From Xanthocytophaga flava (GTDB lineage: Bacteria > Bacteroidota > Bacteroidia > Cytophagales > 172606-1), in NCBI RefSeq assembly GCF_030068545.1, contig NZ_JASJOR010000014.1, positions 172,810 through 236,809 of the forward strand: 64,000 nt of DNA, written 5' to 3'. The notes beneath the pieces are model-generated. The model was not told where the DNA came from, did no database searches, and saw only the letters and a program-made list of their open reading frames with translations. The first letter of the stretch is position 1, and every line of letters begins with the position of its first letter. Shown in pieces: positions 1-8,429 of this stretch. Both the position numbers and the translations under genes were made by a program.

Positions 1-1
1 G

Positions 2-124
2 ATTGATTCGTTTGACTTCATTTATTCCCATGTTAAGAATCTCAGACGGAAGATCGTGGAAAAAGGAGGAAAAGATTATATTCAGAGCCGTTATGGTGTA
101 GGGTATAAATTCTCTACCAGCTAA
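2..124 (+). CDS. Response regulator, C-terminal end only (OmpR/PhoB-type DNA-binding domain)
   Basis: An open frame enters from the left edge and ends at TAA 122-124. It encodes about 40 residues with the end of a winged helix: FDFIYSHVKNLRRKI, then DYIQSRYGVGYKF, the wing hairpin typical of OmpR/PhoB regulators. It closely resembles the end of the complete regulator at 17688-18362 (FDFVYTHMKNLKKKL, GLGYKLEA). The histidine kinase 84 bp downstream is its likely partner. The receiver domain lies outside the window. Confidence 0.85.
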   Translation: MDSFDFIYSHVKNLRRKIVEKGGKDYIQSRYGVGYKFSTS

Positions 125-148
125 ATCTGACTGCTTATGAGTCCCATC

Positions 149-210
149 ATGAAATAATCTACTATGAGATAATCCATTATGAAATCACATATGATGAATA
201 ATCCATTATG
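149..210 (+). repeat. Degenerate 15-nt repeats, each starting with ATGA, before the kinase start
   Basis: Units begin at ATG 149, 164, 179 and 194, and the kinase ATG follows at 208. The 14-mer ATAATCCATTATGA occurs exactly at 171-184-equivalent spacing and again ending at 210. Three units spell tiny open frames (ATG AAA TAA; ATG AGA TAA; ATG AAT AAT CCA TTA TGA). The last one ends in a TGA that overlaps the kinase ATG (ATGA), so translational coupling is possible but unproven. Confidence 0.6.
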
Positions 211-1461
211 AAGCTCCTTTCCCGCACAAGCCGTTATTACCTGCTCTGGTCTTCCATTGCCTTTCTGCTGGCAGGTATTGCTTTTTACTTTATTTTGCGA
301 AGCCTGATTCATGACTCTATTGATGAGACCCTGCTGTCAGAGAAAACCAATGTTATCAAAGAACTCAAGCAAAATCCTACCCACTACTCATACTTCCATA
401 ACCTGGAAGTTAAGGCAATTCAGACATCTTTACTTCCTTCTAATGTTATCTGGTCTGATACATTGATTTACAATGAGGGCGAAAAAGAATTTATACCTTA
501 CCGTCAGCTTGTACAGGTAGTACAGATTCATGGGAAAGCCTACCAGATTGTGATGCGGGAGTCGCTAATCGAATCGGATGATCTGATCAAAGCTGTCTTT
601 ATCTCTTTATTGCTGCTACTGACAGTACTGGTGAGTGGCCTGTTTTGGATCAACCGTTTTGTGACGCTTAAGGTCTGGAAACCATTCTGGGATACACTTT
701 CCAGACTACAAACCTTTCAGCCGGGTCAAAATGAATTACTATTCTTACCTGATACAACTATTGATGAATTTATGGCACTTAATCAAGCAGTGGGAGAACT
801 GACCCGAAAAGTGCAACGCGATTACCGTTCGTTAAAAGAATTTACCGAAAATGCTTCTCATGAGACCCAGACACCCTTGTCAATAATTCGGAGTGAGATT
901 GAATTGTTACTGCAATCAGAAGCTTGGAGTGACACTCAATTACGCCCTCTACAAACCATTAATGAACAGGTAAACCGATTAACCCGTCTGCATGCTTCCC
1001 TGTTATTACTAGCCAAAATTGAGAATGGTCAGTTTCCGGCACAAGAGCCTGTTTTACTTTCAGCACTGGTTGCCAAAAGGCTTCAGGAATGGAATGCTAT
1101 GCTTGATTTTAAAGAAATAGTGACAGAATTCTCTCTTTTGGCTGACTTTGAAGTGTCAATTCATCCACTTCTGGCCGATATCCTGATTGGTAATCTACTG
1201 GGTAATGCAGTTAAACACAATATTGCTCAAGGAAAAATTCGCATAGAATCCACACTTACCAAACTGACGATTGCCAATACAGGGCATCAGTTTGAAGGTG
1301 ATCCAGAGCAGTTTTTTGAGCGTTTTCAAAAACAACGATCTACAAGTGATTCGACCGGCTTAGGTTTGGCGATTGTCAAAAAGATCTGCCAAGTACATCA
1401 TTTTATACTAAGTTACAAAATTGAAGACAACTGGCATATTCTGACAATCAGTTTGTGCTAA
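208..1461 (+). CDS. Sensor histidine kinase, membrane-bound
   Basis: 417 residues. Membrane segments lie near residues 13-30 and 128-147 and enclose a periplasmic sensor region of about 100 residues. The phosphoacceptor H-box is ENASHETQTPL with His218, a variant of the usual SHELRTPL that is shared with the second kinase here (SHEIQTPL). An N-box-like LIGNLLGNAVKHN, a G1-like ANTG and the G2 box GLGLAIV mark the ATP-binding domain. It follows the regulator that ends at 124 and is presumably co-transcribed with it. Length and architecture are typical of Bacteroidota two-component kinases. The signal sensed cannot be read from the sequence, but metal-related genes dominate the neighbourhood. 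Confidence 0.93.
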   Translation: MKLLSRTSRYYLLWSSIAFLLAGIAFYFILRSLIHDSIDETLLSEKTNVIKELKQNPTHYSYFHNLEVKAIQTSLLPSNVIWSDTLIYNEGEKEFIPYRQLVQVVQIHGKAYQIVMRESLIESDDLIKAVFISLLLLLTVLVSGLFWINRFVTLKVWKPFWDTLSRLQTFQPGQNELLFLPDTTIDEFMALNQAVGELTRKVQRDYRSLKEFTENASHETQTPLSIIRSEIELLLQSEAWSDTQLRPLQTINEQVNRLTRLHASLLLLAKIENGQFPAQEPVLLSALVAKRLQEWNAMLDFKEIVTEFSLLADFEVSIHPLLADILIGNLLGNAVKHNIAQGKIRIESTLTKLTIANTGHQFEGDPEQFFERFQKQRSTSDSTGLGLAIVKKICQVHHFILSYKIEDNWHILTISLC

Positions 1462-1585
1462 AATCAGTCTCTTATTATTATTTATATCAGTCTCTTGATC
1501 TGGAAGAAATGGTATCAATCCATACCCTCAGCTCCACTCTCTTTACCTAAAAATTTTTTCACTCCATATTCCTCCCAGGTATGCC

Positions 1586-4078
1586 TTAATGATCTGTACT
1601 GGGTGCGTTTTGTAGAAAATTACTATTCTGCTCTTTCTCTTTTTTTACTTCCAGCTTTCCAAATTTATAAGTGAAGTTTATTCCAAATGAACGGTAAGGA
1701 ACCTGTACTCTATTATATGCAGTATAATTGTCTGTGTAAATGGTTGTAATCTGGTTGATGTAGCGATTGAAAGGATTGGTTATCACAAAACCAATGCTGG
1801 CATTTTTATGTTTAAAGAATTTGCGTCCACCTAAGGTATAGGTAAACTGTTGGGGTCTTTTGCCTTGAATAGTATTTACAGCAGAAGAATAATTTCCAAA
1901 TGCTTCCATCACCAGATCCCAAGGCAACTGATAGGATAAATTAAGATTTAACCGATAATTTATTCCATTGGCTACAGCTTTTGTCTGCACAGTATTGACC
2001 ACACGTTTCTGGGCAAGCATCAAATTTCCTCTCAGATTTAGCTGAGGGATTAAGGTCATCTGACTCGAAAGGCTGATCCCTGAATTATACTCAATTCCAA
2101 TGTTTTGCCGACTGGTCAGGGAAACATTCTGATAGAGAGAATCTCCAACCATATAGGTAGGATAAAAAGTTGTATAGAATTTGATATCGTTGGTATTGAT
2201 CCGTTCAAATAAAGCCATATAGATACTTGCGCCATTTTTAAATACCTGATTATATCCCAGTTCAATGTTATTACCGATTTCGGGTTTAAGTACAGGATTA
2301 CCTGTCGTAATATTGTAAGGGTCACTCAGGTTCATAAAGGGATTAATTTCCCGGTAATCAGCCCGTTCAATGCGGCGGGTAAAGGAAAGCTTCACATATC
2401 GGTCTTCTGTAAGGGTATGTGACAAAACCAGCGAAGGAAGAAGGGTATTGTAGGAAGGAATAGATGTATTGGGAAAGTCTATTTTCACATTAGTGTGTTC
2501 AAAGCGTAAGCCTGCTTTGACATTCAGGTAGTTAAATAGGCCAAAAGTCGCAGACATATATCCTGCATAAATATGCATATCATACTGTAGTTGATACGAT
2601 TGGGTGGAGTCTGGCAAATACTCATTACGTGATGGGTTAAGTAGCCCGATAGCTGCGCTGGTGCCAATATGTTGAATCACAGTTTTGGCCCCTGTTTCCA
2701 AAATAATATTTTTGGTGAACGGATAGGTATAATCCAATGACAGATTGGTTTGCCTGTTCGTACCAGGAGTATACCCGGAGGTGCCTGAATAAGGCGATTG
2801 CTCAGAAGGATAGAATTGCGTTTGGTTATAAATATTGGAAGGTTTTCCAAAGCTTGCTGTATAAAGCAGTGTAAGCTGCTGGCCTTCGCGTTTAAACTTT
2901 CTGGAATAGTTCAGACTCCATTCCCATGCATTGACCACATTTCCAGAAGCAGAATGACGGATCAGATCCAGTGATGAGAGCTGAAAACCATTACTATCAA
3001 ATAGCTGTTGATTCAGATTAGTACTGCCAGTGTTGCTATTGCGAAAATCAGTATAGCCGACAGAACCTGTCAGATTGTCCATTTTGCTTATACTCCAGTC
3101 AAATCCTATTCCTGACTGATATCCGCTCCTTTCAAAATCCTGGTAGCCATTTTGTATCAGTTGTGTCCTGTTTTGATCCCTATCCGGTGTTATCAACCGG
3201 TTCTGGCTATTAGGGGTTCGGGAACTGAGTTGCTTATTGCCACTGATAAACAAATTTATTCCCAAATTATTTTTTCTCAGATTCAGATTCATTGACCCAT
3301 TCTCTAGGCGAGTTCCGGCAGTCAGATTTAGGCTTCCATGTACTCCCTGTAGACGATTTTCCTTCAGAACAATATTGATAATTCCTCCTGTTCCCTGACC
3401 ATCATAACTGGATCCTGGGGCCGTTAATACTTCAACGCGCTGAATCTGGCTAGCGGAAATAGCAGATAATGCATCTGCGATATTGTTTCCAAAGAGTGTG
3501 GAGGGTTTGCCATTGATCAGAAAGCGAATATTTGAATTTCCCTGTAATTCTACATTGCCATCCAGATCCACAGACACCTGAGGTACCTTTCGCAATACAT
3601 CCAAAGCTACTCCTCCCTGCGAGGTAATGTCATTGGCCGCATTATATACCATTTTATCAATTTTGTTTTCTACAATCGGCGTCTTACCGACAACGGTAAC
3701 CTCTTTAAGCTCATTCACTGCTGCTACAAGAGAGATAGCAGGAATTTGAATTATTTTGTGGCTGGCGTCAATGAGAATGTCTTTTTGTGTAGACCGGGTA
3801 TATCCGATAAAATCCACGCTAAGAGTAAAGATCCCAAAAATAGCAATGCCTATTTCAAAATTTCCAGCAGCATCTGTCACCGTTCCATGAACCACTTTGT
3901 TATCTTTCTGGTTGGTAAGCGCTACAGAAGCAAATTCAACAGGTTGGCTCGTAGAGGCATCCAGCACTTTCCCTTTTACCCAAAGGCTGGCTTTTGTCTG
4001 TCCATAAAGAGGAATGCTGGTCAGAAAAATAAAGAGTATAGGGTAGATAAAAGATCTCATATGATCAAGGTTAAACAA
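1586..4078 (-). CDS. Outer-membrane beta-barrel receptor with carboxypeptidase-like regulatory domain (TonB-dependent receptor superfamily)
   Basis: 830 residues. A signal peptide is followed by a carboxypeptidase-D-regulatory-like fold (WVKGKVLDASTSQPVEFASV, near 30-115), a plug domain (VLRKVPQVSVDLDGNVELQGN, about 160-235, with VEVLTAPGSSYDGQGTGGIINIVLK) and a long barrel ending in FGINFTYKFGK. This is the outer membrane beta-barrel family without a recognisable TonB box. Met7 gives a more standard signal peptide (MRSFIYPILF), so the start may be 4060. The substrate is unknown. It is convergent with the kinase at 208-1461. Such proteins move large ligands across, or insert into, the outer membrane. 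Confidence 0.9.
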   Translation of the reverse strand: MFNLDHMRSFIYPILFIFLTSIPLYGQTKASLWVKGKVLDASTSQPVEFASVALTNQKDNKVVHGTVTDAAGNFEIGIAIFGIFTLSVDFIGYTRSTQKDILIDASHKIIQIPAISLVAAVNELKEVTVVGKTPIVENKIDKMVYNAANDITSQGGVALDVLRKVPQVSVDLDGNVELQGNSNIRFLINGKPSTLFGNNIADALSAISASQIQRVEVLTAPGSSYDGQGTGGIINIVLKENRLQGVHGSLNLTAGTRLENGSMNLNLRKNNLGINLFISGNKQLSSRTPNSQNRLITPDRDQNRTQLIQNGYQDFERSGYQSGIGFDWSISKMDNLTGSVGYTDFRNSNTGSTNLNQQLFDSNGFQLSSLDLIRHSASGNVVNAWEWSLNYSRKFKREGQQLTLLYTASFGKPSNIYNQTQFYPSEQSPYSGTSGYTPGTNRQTNLSLDYTYPFTKNIILETGAKTVIQHIGTSAAIGLLNPSRNEYLPDSTQSYQLQYDMHIYAGYMSATFGLFNYLNVKAGLRFEHTNVKIDFPNTSIPSYNTLLPSLVLSHTLTEDRYVKLSFTRRIERADYREINPFMNLSDPYNITTGNPVLKPEIGNNIELGYNQVFKNGASIYMALFERINTNDIKFYTTFYPTYMVGDSLYQNVSLTSRQNIGIEYNSGISLSSQMTLIPQLNLRGNLMLAQKRVVNTVQTKAVANGINYRLNLNLSYQLPWDLVMEAFGNYSSAVNTIQGKRPQQFTYTLGGRKFFKHKNASIGFVITNPFNRYINQITTIYTDNYTAYNRVQVPYRSFGINFTYKFGKLEVKKEKEQNSNFLQNAPSTDH

Positions 4079-4144
4079 GCAGAAACATACTAACGGGAAA
4101 TGAGAAAATAGCCTGGAGGCTACTATGAAAAATAGATTCCTATT

Positions 4145-4756
4145 TTATGGTTTTGCCTTATATACAGCAGACCAAACCAGACAATCATATAGTTTTTTCA
4201 GATTTAGTTTCTTTTTTTCGTTCAAAGTTTGCTGACAGTAGGTTGTAAAGAAAGTATGCGATTCGAGTAATCGGATTGTACCTTTTATCCATTCGGAAGG
4301 GGGGAGATTGCCTTTACTGACTTCAGCGTGCATTAACGCGTCCTGTGTAAAAAAAGCATCTGTTCCAAAATGGTAAAGATCTGCATCACAGATAATCTGT
4401 TCTAACAATGTATGAGGTTTTTGTGGTAGCTTGGTAGAGAGGATACATGCTTGGATGCGCTTGATTAGAGCAGATGGAATCTGTCTGCCTTGTAAAAAAA
4501 CGGAAGCTACTTCCATGCTTCGTTCTTCATGTCCGGCAGCAGGTCCTGTCAGATAACCCACATCATGAAACCAGGCAGCCGAGCAGACCATAAACACCTG
4601 CGTTTCGTCTAAAGGATAATGTGCTATAATTTGTTTTGCCTGATTGACTACCTGCTGGGTATGCTCCAGATTGTGATAGGGTAATGAATCAACAGCTATG
4701 TGGAAAAGGCTTTCCACATAGCTTTCAATCTCTTTAAGTAACTCCTTGTAGTTCAT
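4145..4756 (-). CDS. HD-domain phosphohydrolase
   Basis: 203 residues. The metal-binding HD signature is complete: His32 (LEHTQQV), His64-Asp65 (AAWFHDVGYL), a further conserved His76 and CDADLYHFG with Asp124/Asp126. HD proteins of this size hydrolyse phosphomonoesters or diesters, often of nucleotides. There is no signal peptide, so it is probably cytoplasmic. Its exact substrate cannot be told from sequence. It lies 43 bp downstream of the PepSY-like gene on the same strand and may share its transcript. Confidence 0.88.
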   Translation of the reverse strand: MNYKELLKEIESYVESLFHIAVDSLPYHNLEHTQQVVNQAKQIIAHYPLDETQVFMVCSAAWFHDVGYLTGPAAGHEERSMEVASVFLQGRQIPSALIKRIQACILSTKLPQKPHTLLEQIICDADLYHFGTDAFFTQDALMHAEVSKGNLPPSEWIKGTIRLLESHTFFTTYCQQTLNEKKKLNLKKLYDCLVWSAVYKAKP

Positions 4757-4799
4757 GGTAATTGCTCACATGTAAATTCTCGTGTAACTTCTTACCTTA

Positions 4800-5240
4800 T
4801 TATGGCTCTACTTTAAGAAAGTTTCCATCCGCATCAAACATCAGATCTTTTTTATCGATTTCTACTTCATAAAAGACCTGTCCGCCTGTTTTGGTAATTT
4901 TGGCTGTTTCTTTAATAGTTTTCCCAGTGTAGTGTTGCTTTACATACTTCTGCACAGATTCAGGCAGTTCAGAAGCCGTTATACCTACCTCTGTCTCCAG
5001 CAAATCAGCCTGAGTGGTGTAGACAACAGACATTTCTTTTCCATTTTGCAAGAAACTAGCTTCATACTCATCTTTTTTCTCTTTTTCCCACTTTACTTTC
5101 TGTGATTGAGGGAATGCTTTCTGGAAAGCATTTATAACGGCAACAGGAGGCTGTTCTTTTTTGCTTTTGGCCTCGGTTTGAGCTTCTGCCCATATTCCGC
5201 TAGCAAATACTCCTAACATCAGGCAAATAAATTGTTTCAT
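4800..5240 (-). CDS. Small periplasmic PepSY-like (DUF2874-type) protein
   Basis: 146 residues with a signal peptide ending near WAEAQ. The body has the PepSY-like pattern of paired alpha/beta units: VINAFQKAFPQSQKVKWEKE..YEASF, then ELPESVQKYVKQHYTGKTI..A.....GQVFYEVEI, ending DADGNFLKVEP. Such proteins are common in Bacteroidota periplasm, and their role is unknown. The 65 bp upstream of its start resemble the leader of the cut-off ORF at 7993-8106 (both contain TGGATAAT-CTCCAA and GATTCTGT blocks), which suggests a duplicated promoter and gene. Confidence 0.85.
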   Translation of the reverse strand: MKQFICLMLGVFASGIWAEAQTEAKSKKEQPPVAVINAFQKAFPQSQKVKWEKEKKDEYEASFLQNGKEMSVVYTTQADLLETEVGITASELPESVQKYVKQHYTGKTIKETAKITKTGGQVFYEVEIDKKDLMFDADGNFLKVEP

Positions 5241-5450
5241 GGTTTTACAGTTTTAATTGGATAATGCTCCAATTTGCTATCCGATTCTGTAGACTTTCTG
5301 GATTTACCAACTATTCTTCTTCTTTTTTATCCTTCAGATAGCTCTGTCCACTAATCAGATAACTGTATCTACTAAGGTGTGCAGTATGTACTTGCTCTAC
5401 CTATACATTGTCTGGAAATTACCTGACAAGTACACAAAAAGGTTTGAAAA

Positions 5451-5492
5451 GTATGCTCAGGTCAATCTGTTGTTAGTTTGACCTGAGCATAC
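5451..5492. repeat. Perfect 15-bp inverted repeat (hairpin)
   Basis: GTATGCTCAGGTCAA at 5451-5465 is the exact reverse complement of 5478-5492, with a 12-nt loop. The flanks are A-rich (AAAA before, AAAAAGG after), so it could terminate transcription in either direction. It is more than 300 bp from the esterase stop, so a role as that gene's terminator is possible but not clear. Confidence 0.7.
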
Positions 5493-5544
5493 AAAAAGGA
5501 TAGACAGAATGCCTGAAGAGAAGCAAACGGATTAAAGTTGAGAT

Positions 5545-5586
5545 CCTGACAAAAAGTAAAGACCTGAATCTTTACTTTTTGTCAGG
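5545..5586. repeat. Perfect 18-bp inverted repeat (hairpin)
   Basis: CCTGACAAAAAGTAAAGA at 5545-5562 pairs exactly with 5569-5586, with a 6-nt loop CCTGAA. It lies 52 bp from the first hairpin. Both share a GACCTGA motif. Two strong stems close together suggest a double terminator, a structured RNA or a palindromic repeat element. Confidence 0.7.
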
Positions 5587-5786
5587 GTAGTTACGCTTTC
5601 AAAGACAATCAGCCTTTAGTATATATTTCCACACTGACAATAAACTCATCACATAAAGGGAGAATGGAACAGATAGACTATACCAACGGGTAATCATACT
5701 TTTGCACATTGTGCGCAATGTATCTGTCCGCTCCTGTACATGGCCAAATGAATCCAGGTGTTGGGAGCAGTACAATGAAGGAGTTT

Positions 5787-6829
5787 CTACTTAAACTGCT
5801 TTAAGAATTGCAGGGTTTCTTTTCTTGTGTTTCTTCGGGCAACCATCGTACCCCAGGCAGTACCTCCGTTCTCAAACTGATAGTATTTGCCATTAATGTT
5901 CATACCTCTATTACGGAAAAAACTACTGGCAATGATGGGATAAGAGTCCTTAAAGGAAAGTAGCCAGTGTCCAGCATCTGGGTAAATGACATTGCGGACT
6001 TCGTAAGGATAATTCTTATCCTTCAACCGGCCTTCAATTAAGGTGGCCATCCGTTCCGAGAGCCACTGCTGATCATCCTGGCCAGAAAGTAACAGAATAG
6101 GCCCTCTGCTATTTTCTACTTTAATCGTATAGATTTCCCGATCAGACCTTTCCAGTAAAGGCTCTATGTAAGAGCGGTAGCGAATAGGCTTGGAATTATC
6201 GGCTTGGAATTATCGGCCTGTAATTCTTGTAAGGGAGCAAAAGGGAAGGGTTTTCCTGCCAGCGTCCAGGAAGAATGAGAAGGAGTACTATCGCCAATAT
6301 CTACCGCATTGGGAAGAATAATATTTCCAGGAGCAAACGCTATTACGCCTTTGATCTGGGGATAAACGGACGCAAGCAGCAGAGCCAGTTCAGCGCCTCT
6401 GGAAATACCCAATACGATGATTTTGTTTGGGTCTGCTACCGGTTGTTCACTTACCCATCCGATTGCCTGCTTAAAATACTCTAAAGGAATTTCTTCCAAC
6501 TTGTTGGGTAAATCCTCCATTTTGAAGTAAGCCAGGGAGAGAACTGCATACCCTTCCAATGCTAATAGTTGCATGTCCTTGTCCTCTAGCATACCTCCCC
6601 CAGATCCTGCTAAGCTAATAACAATGGGTAGTTTTTTAGAACCTTTAGGGTAGAAAAATTCTGCTATGATTCCAGCTTCTCTAACTTTTCTCATTTCAAT
6701 GCTGGAAACTTCTACTGGACCAAATTCCTGGTAGATGATCCCCAAAGTGAGCAAAGCCAGTAAGCACAGACAAGCCAAGGTAGAAAGAAAGAACCGGAGC
6801 AACCTTTTATTTCCAGTGGAACGTGGCAT
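5787..6829 (-). pseudogene. Acyl-CoA thioester hydrolase/BAAT-type alpha/beta hydrolase, frameshifted by a 14-bp duplication
   Basis: Two open frames (6164-6829 and 5787-6050) are parts of one gene. The N-part has a membrane anchor (about 10-32), an oxyanion stretch AGSGGGM and the nucleophile elbow GISRG with Ser143. The C-part has the catalytic-His region YPDAGHWLLSF. A direct repeat of 14 bp at 6187-6200 and 6201-6214 shifts the frame, giving a stop 11 codons later. Removing one copy restores a continuous reading ADNSKPIRYRSYIEPLLER into LLLSGQDDQQWLSERMATLI. The gene would be about 340 codons. The break may be recent, since everything else is intact. Whether it reverts by loss of one copy is not known. 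Confidence 0.85.
6187..6214. repeat. 14-bp tandem duplication inactivating the esterase
   Basis: GGCTTGGAATTATC occurs twice without a spacer. Because 14 is not a multiple of three, it shifts the reading frame of the minus-strand esterase. Confidence 0.95.
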
Positions 6830-6935
6830 ATAGGAGTGGTTTGCTTGATAACGTGCTGGTAGAAGTCATATTGTGTTATTATATCTTTCTTTACAGAAGA
6901 CGATAGTCCAGGTTTAGTTGTTAATTGTATCTGTT

Positions 6936-6975
6936 CGATTGCAACTCATTCGATTCGATTGCAACTCATTCGATT
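6936..6975. repeat. 20-bp exact tandem duplication
   Basis: CGATTGCAACTCATTCGATT is present at 6936-6955 and again at 6956-6975, and it contains a smaller CGATT repeat. It lies between the esterase start and the IS66 remnant, right at the IS boundary, so it may lie at or near that insertion. Confidence 0.9.
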
Positions 6976-7975
6976 TTATACACGTTGCTTTTTCCATCGA
7001 TTAGAGAGCAAATCTGAAAACTTACCTTCATAGTCTGAACTATTAAATTTAGCTAATATATCACTTAACCACTCATGCCGATTAAGGTTATTGCGCTGGC
7101 AAGAACCTAAAAAGGAGTATAACATTGCAGCATTTTGAGCAGCGGAATAGGAACCGGCAAAAAGGTGATTTTTACGACCTAACGCAATGGGGCGAATACA
7201 GTTTTCAATCAGGTTATTATCGATCTGAAGCTGTCCGTGGTAGAGATAGACGGTGAGTTTATCCCATAACTTTAATGAATAGGTAATTGCTTTTCCGATA
7301 GGACTATTGGGTAACACTTTACTAGATTCGGTATCCAGTCATGCTTTTAACTCCTCCAAAATAGGTGCTGTTATAAGCGTAGTTGGCAAATAGCCTGTTC
7401 CTGCATTGCTGTCGCATCCATTGCTGTCGCATCCATTGCTGTCGCATCCATTGCTGTCGCATCCATTGCTGTCGCATCCATTGCTGTCGCATCCATTGCT
7501 GTCGCATCCATTGCTGTCGCATCCATTGCTGTCGCATCGTGGATCTGTTGTTCGAGTGCATAAAGCTTGGCTATTTGGGCAACGGCATACTTAGCTCTAG
7601 CAGGATCATAAGAAGCCGCTTCGTCAAACTTACGACGGGTGTGAGCCATACAAGCCGCTAGCGTTATGTGTTCACTCTCAACAAACAAAGCTACGAACCA
7701 TCCGTTTGTAATATCCTTTAAAATCAACTAATAATTTAGCCGGCCCTTCCTGGCCTCTTCTGGTAATCAAACAAAATCAGCTTGGAAACCGGAGTGTGAT
7801 AGGCCCATAGATAGCCCAGATGACAGGCACCTGGTTTTTCTCCGTCCTGCACCCGTAAACCCGTTTCTTCTACTTGCAGATAGCGGTTGGTTAACACTTC
7901 CCTTTGAAGACTATTGTAAAGCGGTCCGAGGCGGATGGATACCACACAATCGTAAAGCCTACAACATAAGGTTTC
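6976..7975 (-). pseudogene. IS66-family transposase remnant
   Basis: Pieces in three frames align in order with an IS66 DDE transposase. 7736-7975 encodes LYNSLQREVLTNRYLQVEET..GACHLGYLWAYHTP. 7371-7727 encodes HITLAACMAHTRRKFDEA and carries the DATAM repeats. 6976-7317 encodes the C-terminal part with LQIDNNLIENCIRPIALGRKNHLFAGS. Frames change near 7730 and 7370. In the stretch APILEELKA-stop-LDTESSKVLP a TGA stands where a Trp codon is expected. The N-terminal HTH and zinc part and the accessory genes are missing. It is dead, and it has cut off the gene whose start survives at 7993-8106. Confidence 0.88.
7405..7539. repeat. Nine tandem copies of a 15-bp unit inside the IS66 transposase
   Basis: ATTGCTGTCGCATCC repeats from 7405 in exact 15-bp steps, with the ninth copy ending ATCG. 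On the minus strand this reads DATAM nine times in the transposase frame, between EQQIH and QEQAI. One copy is probably native (EQQIHDATAMQEQ), so eight copies were added, in frame and without a stop. Confidence 0.97.
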
Positions 7976-7992
7976 ATAAAGATATCATGTGT

Positions 7993-8106
7993 TTACTTGG
8001 TCTTACCTTTATAAAGCACCTGTCTTTCACAGGTAAATACAGGTAAGATCATACCAACAGGCAATATCTTACCAACAGATAGCAACATTAAAACACGAAA
8101 TTTCAT
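7993..8106 (-). pseudogene. 5' remnant of a second secreted PepSY-like gene
   Basis: A 37-codon frame starts at 8106 with a signal-peptide-like MKFRVLMLLSVGKILPVGM and stops close to the IS66 remnant. The roughly 65 bp before its start resemble the leader of the PepSY-like gene at 4800-5240. The simplest reading is a paralogue cut off by the IS66 insertion. The coding part is too short to prove the family. Confidence 0.4.
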
Positions 8107-8429
8107 GGGCTTTAGAGATTTAGATGGATAATCTCCAAAGCTGCCAATTGATTCTGTCGAATTTCTGGATTCTCTAAGATGTTTAGATACATGGTATGTA
8201 ATAGATGTAGAAACTAAAAAGTTGATAAGGTTCTTTTCGTTAAAAAATCTTACCAGTTAGGACATGTAGAGGCGATGTTATTCATTTATGTTAAGTGTTG
8301 TTAGGGAATAAATAAGAGTCTATAAGAGTTGTAGCTATCACGAACTAAGCACCACAGCAGTGATATTTGTAGGCTTTTATAGCCTAAAAGGTTGCCTGAA
8401 GCTAGAGTTATCTATCTTATAAAAGTATA
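8107..8429. other. Intergenic region, no gene seen
   Basis: The part next to 8107 resembles the leader of the PepSY-like gene (see the 7993-8106 entry). The rest holds no supported open frame, strong hairpin or RNA gene. Confidence 0.5.

Larger units (their letters stand above)
5241..5786. other. Intergenic region with two strong hairpins, no gene seen
   Basis: 545 bp without a supported open frame. The part next to 5240 is the leader of the PepSY-like gene. The centre holds two perfect inverted repeats listed separately (5451-5492 and 5545-5586). They lie between two genes of the same strand, downstream of the broken esterase. Confidence 0.6.

Noticed and set aside
7405..7539. CRISPR array
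   Set aside because: The units are contiguous 15-mers without spacers. The same holds for 25576-25662 and 63879-64000.
7322..7661. Open frames made of MRQQW or HCCRI repeats over the IS66 array, on both strands
   Set aside because: They are other-frame readings of the 15-bp tandem repeat. Only the DATAM frame continues into recognisable transposase on both sides.
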